A stretch of DNA of 64,000 bases from Isoetes taiwanensis (Eukaryota; Streptophyta; Lycopodiopsida; Isoetales; Isoetaceae): contig JAJEKV010000108.1 of assembly GCA_021234155.1 (NCBI GenBank), positions 2,522,676 to 2,586,675 on the forward strand, written 5' to 3'. The translations under genes were made by a program, and so were the position numbers. How positions within the stretch are numbered: position 1 is the stretch's first letter; each line of letters begins with the position of its first letter. Below, in pieces: positions 56,261 to 64,000 of the stretch. Under the pieces are notes generated by a model, which saw only the letters and a program-made list of their open reading frames with translations, was not told the origin of the DNA and searched no databases.

Positions 56261-57064
56261 TATGCTTTATGAGTAATTCCCATGAACTTGCTTGAGGCCC
56301 CCCTAACTTGGCACTAACAACCTATGGTCAGTTCATACATTCAAAACCGAACCATGGTGCAATCTTGCTCCACTTGCTTAGCAATGGGTTTTTATCAGTG
56401 CAAAGTAATTAGGAGGCTCGCCATTCCTAATCTCAAAGTTTATCAAGTCCAAATCTAGAACATTTAGCTTCCAATCTTTATTTATTTATTTTTTTTATTA
56501 GGCTATTCAATGGTTAGAATTCCATTACATAACGAAAGCACAACCGTTGAATGTTATGTAATGGGTGTGTTATAAAAAAGGGAACGAAAGGGGGGCACTG
56601 ATTTTTTTTTGCCAGGCCGAGGTGCTTCAGACAATCACTATTGCTGGCACTCGAAGGTTCCAGAAAGAATTCAATAGGAGGAACTCTGAACTGGGAAGGA
56701 AAAAAAATCTGTGGGTTCCTTTTGTTTTCCCGATTCCAAGCTGGTTCTCATGCTGATTAGAAGGCAAGCCAATTTCCGAGCACTCGCTTCTACATCTCAG
56801 ATATTCATCAGACCTACCATGGTTTTTCAAAATATTACTTCATTAAAATTCGTAAATGCCTGCAGATAGGATCTTTAAGAGAATGGTGGCTTCCTCTAAT
56901 CTTAAGGCAAGGATTTTCAGATTTGGCCGAGGATCTCCCCCGCTTTGAGTACAAATTTTTGCATATGGCTGAGATCCCTTAAGCATTTCCCCAGAGGTGA
57001 GCAATCTCTTTCTGAGATTGTGGATTTAGCTGGAAACTATACTCTGTAGCCGCTTCTATATTTT

Positions 57065-57198
57065 CGCAAATGCAAATACTCTGTTCTGTTGGGAATAATC
57101 TTGCAGAGAGGTTAAAGAAATTGCAACGGATTCACAAATGCAAATACTCTGTTCTGTTGGAATTAATCTTGCAGAGAGGTTAAAGAAATTGCAACGGA
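57065..57198 (+). repeat. 67-bp tandem duplication unique to arm B
   Basis: The block gcaaatgcaaatactctgtt, then ctgttgg, then ttaaagaaattgcaacggak is present twice; arm A has it once. It dates to after the large duplication. Confidence 0.85.
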
Positions 57199-58106
57199 GC
57201 TGTCAAGCATCCTTCTTTGTTGGTTGGATCTGAGCAAATGAATAGCATTTTTTCTCAGGGTTTTGAAGAGCGCACAAAGAAACAAAAACGAAGGTTCATC
57301 ATTCTAGGCCGGACACCGCAGCTGTTGTGCCAATGCTCTGTTGCCGTTTTGTTGCCGATCAACTGGTTGTATGTAGCTTCATTGTGAAGGAAGCTAAGGT
57401 TCGTTTGTAGCTTCTTAAAGTGGAAAGGAAGTGGAAAAGCAAGTGAAGCTTCTGTTTTTAGGGTCGTGGGCTCCTGCTATGAGAGACCGGTCGGCTTAAT
57501 TGAAAGATGCAACCATCAATTCAGTGGGTAAGGATGGGAGCTCTACTAAGAGTTTGTGGAACTTTGTGGAGGATTCATAAACTTGAGACAGAATGGCTTA
57601 CGTCAATATATTGTTACAAAACTGGCCAGAATTGAAACCGTTTAGGAGAACTTTGATTGTATATCAGTAATAGCATTTAAGGATATCATAATAGCAAACT
57701 TACCAGAGTTTGAATTAAAGAATGCACTATAGTATAGTTTAGGCTTCATTCATGAGTTGTGTAAACACAGGTGCAGAGCTTTCTTCTTAGATATGAATCC
57801 TACATCAGGATCAATAACATTCCAAATCGAGATGTCCGGCAGCCATTTCATTGCCATGGTTTGGTAGGAAAGAAGAGGAAGAAACCTGCGAAGAAGTAAG
57901 GTCGGCCTATGACTGATGGGGCACCAAAGAGAGGTTTGGCTATGGCTCCAGTTCACCTCAAATTTTCATTTCCCCTTAATCCCTTATAATTTTTGTAGGT
58001 GATGTTTGGTGATCTACGTTCAGGTTCATCTTGAATTTATTTGGTCTTTTTTTCGTATCCTTTATTATGCTATTCGACATCTCCTCCTCCGTTCATTGCC
58101 CTCGCT

Positions 58107-58257
58107 TTGTTGGTTTCCTTATCATTGCAGGTGCAGATCCGCTTGCCAATCCCTTCTTCTTGGCTTTGGGTGCACAAACCCGTTTGCTTGCCGCTGTTGT
58201 TGGTCTATCGTTGCTCGGAGCTATGAAATCGATCTCTGATTGGGCTCTAGTCAACAC
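58107..58257 (-). pseudogene. Pipsqueak-HTH gene, broken copy in arm B
   Basis: The minus strand keeps MVLTRAQSEIDFIAPSNDRP, the basic linker and RKPTKRGQ, and then the tryptophan codon that opens the helix-turn-helix is TGA. A 306-bp deletion after GAGATGTCG removes the rest of the domain. Arm A keeps the full domain, so only the arm-A copy could be functional. Confidence 0.75.
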
Positions 58258-59087
58258 CATTGCTCTCGTGTGGAGGGAAAACAAGAGAAGAGATGGTTTC
58301 TTGGCCGGATTGCTCTACATCTGATCGAATTGATCAAGCCTGCTATATAATCTTGATAATCCATCTCATTTGAGGGGATTATGGCTAGAATTTGCTGCCA
58401 ATTCTAGCCCCCAGCATTGAATCGTGCCTCAGAATGGCCATGTTAAGGGGTCCTCAGGTGCACAATAGGCGGGTCGATTGTATGGGCATCATGGCTTCTA
58501 GATGGACGAACACGCGACACTTGCCACACATTGGAAGGGGCAATGGGACAACGTGGAAATGGAGTTCGGTACCACAAGGTGGTACATCCGGGAGGGCAAC
58601 CCCACCCTAATGATGTGGCTAGATATAGTTTAACCCATGAATCACAAAGTTTGACTTACCAGATTACAGATCCCGTTATCAGCCGACAGGCTTAATCACC
58701 AAGCTGACAGAAGAATCAGAAATATTGGCTGGTTGGTACGCAGAAGCCTTCCAAGCTACTTCCAGGTATTACAAATATAAGTTTTACTTTTGCTTTGTTG
58801 TGATTTTTTTAAGCCCTTACGGTTTACCTTAGTTGCACATGGGCGTAAAATGCAATATGCTGCCTGTTGCAGCAGGATATAGGTAATAGAGAAAAGACGT
58901 TGTTGTAAAATTTTATAAGCTGCATTTGGATCCTAAAAGGATTCCTAGTCTTGCATCAGATTTCTCTGCACTCAATGAGGATGTAGACACAATTCCCCTT
59001 CAAAGCCACGCAAAAGAATGCCTAGACGCCAGACTTTTTGGGTTTTATTAGTCAAATAAATATGATTCTTCACAAGTGTAGAAGTTA

Positions 59088-60590
59088 CTAAAGGGACCTG
59101 GGAGGTGGAAGAATCACAGAGAAAATAGTAGTGGTATCAACTCCTGTATCCTTTCCTGAATGAATCCCTGAAAGTCCAATAAGGGCTCCAATCAAAGCAG
59201 CGTTACCAGCAATTGTAGGCTCTGTAAAACTCGCAAACTTTCTAGCATCATGGAAATGGTCATTTGTATCAGGCCCTGCCACCATTGCTCCCTCAAGCAC
59301 ATTTGGATTAGGCGCTTTCTTATTTCGCCATGCCCATCCTCCGGTACACGATGGTCTTTGACCCTTTGGAATGGATGCTGCTCTATGATGAACTTGTTTA
59401 GGATAATTCTTACCAAATCCCACCATATAACTTATCTTCAAAGGGCTCTTTCCCAGTATGTAGTCAATCTGTTAACAAAAGAAAGGATCTGTAGTTCAGT
59501 TGCATTCTATTTGAATTTTAGTTAGTTCAAAATGACTATGATCTAAACCTGAGATTGTGCCCATTGCTTGATTCTCTTTGCTGGATAGAATGTTGGTCCA
59601 CAATACCAGCCAGGAACATCAGCAGCAACCATGTAGTCAGCATATAATGTAGCGAGAAAGGCTGCACTGACAGTGTACTGAAGTTGGGAAAATTTTTCCT
59701 GATCGAGAATAGCAAGACCACCTGCATGTGGGTCTCATTAGTATCAATTTGTTCCTGAATCTGTTTGCAGAGAGGAGGAATAGATATAGGTACGTACCTG
59801 GAGTGTATATAAACGTTTTATAATATGGTAAATATAAGCACATTACAGTATTGGTTTGATTGTGAAAATTCTTCAACACATTCTCATAAGGATAGCCAGG
59901 ATTTTGCATTATCCGAAGCCGTGTTAAGAGTACCTGAAGCAAGAATTGTAGTTGTTAAGAACAAGAGTAGTTCCAGTATGGATTAAATTCCAAAAACAAT
60001 GCTAACCAACCTGATATCCCAAGAGAATACTCCATAATAAAGTCCACCCTCGTAGGCACCAGCATGGCGCCCGATGCCGTAGCATCATAGTAACCCCCCA
60101 CCAGATCCTTGGTAATGTCATTTCCATCCTTGAGTGCTGAGTTCCCCCTGTATGATATGTTGTTTGATCTTGGAAGAACTCTAGCTGCAGTTTATATAGA
60201 CGATTTATGCATCAGATTGTTGTCTAACAACAGATTTATGTAGAGACAAAAGGGATTAACATGCTAGAGGACAAATAAGATGGAAATTTGATGTTACTGG
60301 TTTATTCAACAGATCTATACTGCTTCCAAGTTAAACAAAGGTGTAAAATCATGGTCCATTTATTCTAAAGAGCAACAAATCACACAAAAAAATTGGAAAA
60401 AAAAGTAGAAGCACGTACATTTTTGGGCGTTGAAGAACTGAAGCGCCTTGTGTAGAGCAAGGGTGTAATTATCAGGAGGTTGCGTTGGAGCAGTGCTTAT
60501 GCCTTGGGCGATGAAAGCAAATGCATAAACAAAAACCACGAAGAGCTTTCTGCCGCAAGTAATGCATTTTAGATCTATGCACATCTTCAT
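59088..60590 (-). pseudogene. KORRIGAN-type GH9 endoglucanase, copy B, internally deleted
   Basis: Minus-strand exons: 60590-60419 (membrane span, then NYTLALHKALQFFNAQK); 60184-60011 ([20 protein letters not shown], intact KDLVGGYYDA); 59933-59798 (VLLTRLRIMQNPGYPYENVL, HNQTNTVMC); 59721-59549 (LQYTVSAAFLATLYADYMVA, PGWYCGPTFYPAKRIKQWAQ); 59468-59088 ([56 protein letters not shown], stop). After YYDA the sequence jumps to ACGGCATCGGG, the region of arm-A base 38165, so most of the catalytic domain is missing and the join is out of frame. The join shares only CT, consistent with end joining. Seventeen further bases are lost before the last donor of that exon. The C-terminal exons and their splice sites are better preserved than in copy A. 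Confidence 0.93.
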
Positions 60591-61269
60591 TTCTCCAGTC
60601 CCAAGGAGCCAGTTCTATTGGGTCTCTTCCAGTTTCTATCCAGATCCATACTTCTGCTCTGATCATCGTACTCAATCTACGTTTATTAGTCAATGCTATC
60701 CGTTTATTATTGAATTCATTTAAAATGGTGAACTCAATGCCTTCGGAATGAAGAGAACACAATATAGGAAAATAATTTGACAAAGTGGTTACACCTTCTA
60801 CCCTATACAGGGACGGGGACATAGCAGCAAAAGCTATATAAATCTGAAGCTTCTATCTTCTTGCAATTACGGTGGCAAGTGATATGACTGAGACTCATAG
60901 AGGCGACATAAAATCATGAAAAGAATCATCAAAGTTGGTTCACAGATCTGACTTCGAGGAAAAGGTAATCCCCAATTTATCTTTCCTGGACTATCAGAAT
61001 GCTAAATGTAAAACAACCGACCTAGGATCTGTACCCTCGATGGAGGGAAAGTTTAATGTCAAGATATTTTCTACAGTTCAAGTGCAGCTTATTATCAATT
61101 TCGACAACTACCTAGGCCAGATGCCAAATGCTCATGTCATTTTATTTACCTTGGAACTTCACATGTTATTCTCAAGTACTAGTAAGGTGCCCAGCGTTGC
61201 TGGGCATTAGTTGGTAATTTTATATGTTTTGGGCTGCAATGAAAGGGCTTTACTGTACGCAATCAAACT

Positions 61270-62340
61270 GGCATTCAATTTGGTGGGCTTTATGTGTGAT
61301 TAGACCAAGGCAGTTCAAGCATGAAAAACATTAGTGTTGTTTGAGCAAGTTTTTTTGTTCGAAATGCAGTAGATGGCGACTTTAATTTGTTACTTCTACC
61401 CAAAAATTGTGGCTGGTGTCTTGTATAGATGCTTTTGAATGGAGTGAATTCACTGGACTTGTAGACCAAAGAAATAAAATGCCATTATTAACGGAATCAC
61501 AAAGAAGCACTTTTTGCATTTATATTGGCATTCTGCTTGCAGGCAATTTTCATCTGTCATTCTAGTTGATTGGTCAATTAGAGCAATTTGATTCTCAAAT
61601 GGGACTGGCATTCAATTTGGTGGGCTTTATCTGTGATTAGACCAGGGCAGTTCAAGCATGAAAAACATTAGTGGTTGTTTGAGCAAGTTCTTTTGTGCGA
61701 AATGCAGTAGATGGTGACTTTATTTTGTTTAAGGGAATCACAAAGCAGCACTTCTTTGCATTTATATTGGCATTCTGCTAGAAGGCAATTTTCATCTGTC
61801 ATTCTAGTTGATTGGTCAATTAGGACAATTTGATTCTCAAATGGGATGTTCCTGGTTGCTCTTGGTCAGCAGCTTCACTTACTACAACATATAAAGGAGC
61901 AATTTGTATAGATGCTTTTGAATGGAGTGAATTCACTGGGCTTGCAAACCAAAGAAACAAAATGCCATTATTAAGTTAATCACAAAGAAGCACTTTTTGC
62001 ATTTATATTGGCATTCTGCTTGCCAGGCAGTTTTCATCTGTCATTTTGGTTGATTGGTTAATTAGAGCAATTTGATTCTCAAATGGGACTGGCATTCAAT
62101 TTGTAATTAGACCAGGGCAGTTCAAGCATGAAAAACATTAGTGGTTGTTTGAGCAAGTTCTTTTGTGCGAAATGCAGTAGATGGCGACTTTAATTTGTTT
62201 AAGGGAATCACAAAGCAACACTTCTTTGCATTTATATTGGCATTCTGCTTGCAGGCAATTTTCATCTGTCATTCTGGTTGATTGGTCAATTAAGACAATT
62301 TGATTCTCAAATGGGATGTTCCTGGTTGCTCTTGGTCAAC
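61270..62340 (+). repeat. Imperfect tandem repeat of 340-480-bp units in H5
   Basis: ggcattcaatttggtgggct, then gattagaccarggcagttca, recurs at 61270, 61617 and 62091; cattctgcttgcaggcaatt and gattggtcaattagagcaat recur accordingly. Units differ by internal deletions. Confidence 0.88.
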
Positions 62341-62633
62341 AGCTTTACTTACTACAGCATATAAAGGAGCAAAAACCTTTATAAATCGTTTAGGTGCATA
62401 TAACTTTTGATAAGAAAACAAAAAAAAAAGCAGAGTGTAAAATGGCCATTTGACGCAAGCAAGAACTGAAGTCACTATCTGTGTGCTGGATATTTGACCC
62501 ATCTTTGCCTTGATAGATCTTAATTCCGTTTTCGCCACTTCTCTGGTAAAATAAAGTCGCTAATGAAGAACAACGAAGATACGCTGCAGCCAAAATATGT
62601 AATCCTGCTCAGAATTTTCCATTATTGTCTTTG

Positions 62634-63000
62634 TTACATAAACCAAGTATAATAACTTAGATGTACATTTTTAATGTCTGACTTTAACAAATTCCAATTG
62701 CAGATTTGAGCTTCAGAGACGTTACATTTGTGGCAATAGCTTGAACTGTTAATCCACCCAGGAAAAAAGATGCCAAGAAGGTTTATTGCAGCAAGCATGA
62801 CGCTGCCCTTTACATATTCCTTGAGCTGTGATTCCCAAGCATTCGAACCTGTAGATTCGTACAACAAATACAAAGAGATAAAATGTAAACAGACAACATT
62901 TGAGGAAAATTATACCCTCTGCAACTCAACGTCTCTTGCATCAATTTCACAAGCCTCCAGAGTTGCATCAGCGGTAAAAAATAAACAGATTTAATAGGCA
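62634..63000 (-). other. Unidentified possible captured exons in H5
   Basis: On the minus strand ADATLEACEIDARDVELQR is followed by a donor-like GGTATAA (about 62920). Then comes a frame reading ESTGSNAWESQLKEYVKGSV and MLAAINLLGIFFPGW. The hydrophobic stretch and the clean exon-like borders suggest captured host coding sequence on the Helitron strand. I cannot name the gene. Confidence 0.3.
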
Positions 63001-64000
63001 GCCAAAGGTAGAAGAATTGTATGGGAATTGGATCTGGAAAGCAAGAAGTGGATTGAACACAACTCTGAGGGAAGATTCAAAACCTGAGTAACTGCTGTTG
63101 CATGATGTTGCTTTTGCCGAATCTTTGTCGGACGATGCTTCCTCTTGCCGGATCTGGAGATCTGGACGATCCTCTTGCCGGATCTCTTGCCAGATCTGGA
63201 CGATGCTTCCGCCTTACATCAAAAAATGATTACGCCACATGGAGCCGTTCCTATTTTATACAGCATGTTATGAAAACATAAAATATCTCAACAGCCTTAT
63301 CAAAGAATAAAGATACATGGACTGATTTACAAATGTAATAAAGAAAATCACGTTCTAGATATACTTGAACACTTTAATGGCAGATATGCCTTTGAAGAAT
63401 TGTGTATTGCAGGATGATTGCAACATACATGAGAAGCGGTATTTTCCACCATTTATACTCAGTTTTTCACCAAATAACAGATGTTCAAGTAGAGCATGTC
63501 GTGTGAAACCACATTTTCCACCATTGAAGTCTAGTTCAGACAAATACATAATTTGTTAGAAATGATGAATATAAACGTGAAAATAGCTTACCTACTGGAT
63601 TAAGCTCCGCAACATAATTTTATGTTCTCTTTTGAAAGGCTTGATTATTAAAATCCATGAATATAAAAGTTGCTTGCACAAAATTACTGGGTTTTGCATT
63701 TATTGCAAAAGGGGCATGTAGTTTTACCTTCTAGCACTCTTCTAAAGGTTTGCCAAAACAAATTGAGAAGCAAGATCTAATCAACTGCAAAAAATTGTGC
63801 TTCTAACCTTCCTGATTTGGCAGCCATATGATCGCACGTCCACTCTTGCCCGTGTACCCATATGTTACCAGTCCACCTGCAAGGATAAAGTCCCAGCTAA
63901 GATTCCTTGGACTTAGCAGAAAAGATTTGTAGAAAGAATAAGAAGCCAAAGAAAGCTAGAATGTTCCTGGAGGAAGGTGAATAGCCTGTGGAAAAAATGC
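63001..64000. other. No recognisable gene
   Basis: Short direct repeats of cctcttgccggatct and gatctggacgat lie at 63140-63210. The rest is AT-rich without coding signal. Confidence 0.55.

Larger units (their letters stand above)
55443..56360. repeat. Inner inverted repeat at the centre of the duplication
   Basis: 55443-55510 (accatggttcggtttt ... agtgccaagttaggggg) is the reverse complement of 56283-56360 (cccccctaacttggcact ... aaaaccgaaccatggt) with small indels. In the same stretch ttatgagtaattcccatgaa occurs in direct orientation at 55537 and 56267, and a ~70-bp block (gaattgaggcatttgaccta) is repeated at 55553 and 55652. Confidence 0.8.
56490..61178 (-). repeat. Inverted duplication, arm B
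   Basis: Reverse-complement partner of 35393-52974. Compared with arm A it lacks the two large insertions and has also lost KOR exons 3-4, 306 bp of the pipsqueak-gene region, and small pieces. It ends on the right at Helitron H5 and on the left near 56490. The homology resumes briefly at 56283-56360. Confidence 0.93.
61179..64000 (-). mobile_element. Helitron H5, 3' end; 5' end beyond the window
   Basis: On the minus strand the element ends with hairpin TGCCCAGCAACGCTGGGCA, then CCTTACTAG|T at 61179 (host A at 61178). The matching site in arm A (35392|35393, gattA|TACTTG) is uninterrupted, showing insertion between A and T without duplication of target. The 5' end is not found before 64000, so the element is at least 2.8 kb, if nothing else starts in between. 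Confidence 0.8.

Overview
The window is gene-poor nuclear DNA of a land plant. The evidence is a KORRIGAN-type GH9 endoglucanase, a plant-type HMG-CoA reductase, spliceosomal introns, Helitrons with plant-style ends, an L1-type LINE, and an LTR-element primer binding site matching plant initiator tRNA-Met. Long introns, heavy nesting and decayed gene pieces suggest a large genome; I cannot place it more closely. I see no gene that is clearly intact, and no rRNA, tRNA or CRISPR array.

Layout. 1-5 kb: an RRP6-like exonuclease exon and a broken HMG-CoA reductase first exon, both on the minus strand, with a Helitron-like 5' end just beyond. 8.5-13.1 kb: complete minus-strand Helitron H1, holding a near-perfect 150-bp-arm foldback. 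14.8-15.3 kb: a small hAT-like element. 15.7-18.3 kb: complete Helitron H2 carrying exons of the RNA polymerase III second-largest subunit. 19-22 kb: weak coding traces. 23.7-27 kb: two tandem arrays. 28.4-30.9 kb: one end of a minus-strand LTR retrotransposon (LTR, PBS, gag-like remnant). 32-35.2 kb: a minus-strand LINE.

35.4-61.2 kb is a large inverted duplication of a KORRIGAN-like gene and its 3' neighbourhood. Arm A is on the plus strand (35.4-53.0 kb) and arm B on the minus strand (61.2-56.5 kb). Both gene copies are broken, each in its own way. Arm A carries a 1.0-kb dimeric hairpin element in an exon and an 11-kb insertion with terminal inverted repeats in an intron; that insertion contains Helitron H3, a palindromic minisatellite and a phosphatase exon. 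Arm B has lost internal exons but preserves the uninterrupted sites. The centre of the duplication holds Helitron H4 and about 2.3 kb of almost pure pyrimidine sequence. Helitron H5 sits at the outer end of arm B, and arm A supplies its empty site.

The two strongest leads are: (1) the dimeric element present in the LINE and in the KOR exon, whose unit junction folds into a long hairpin with both stems conserved by compensating changes; (2) a small open reading frame with a pipsqueak-type helix-turn-helix next to the KOR gene, with a broken twin in arm B.
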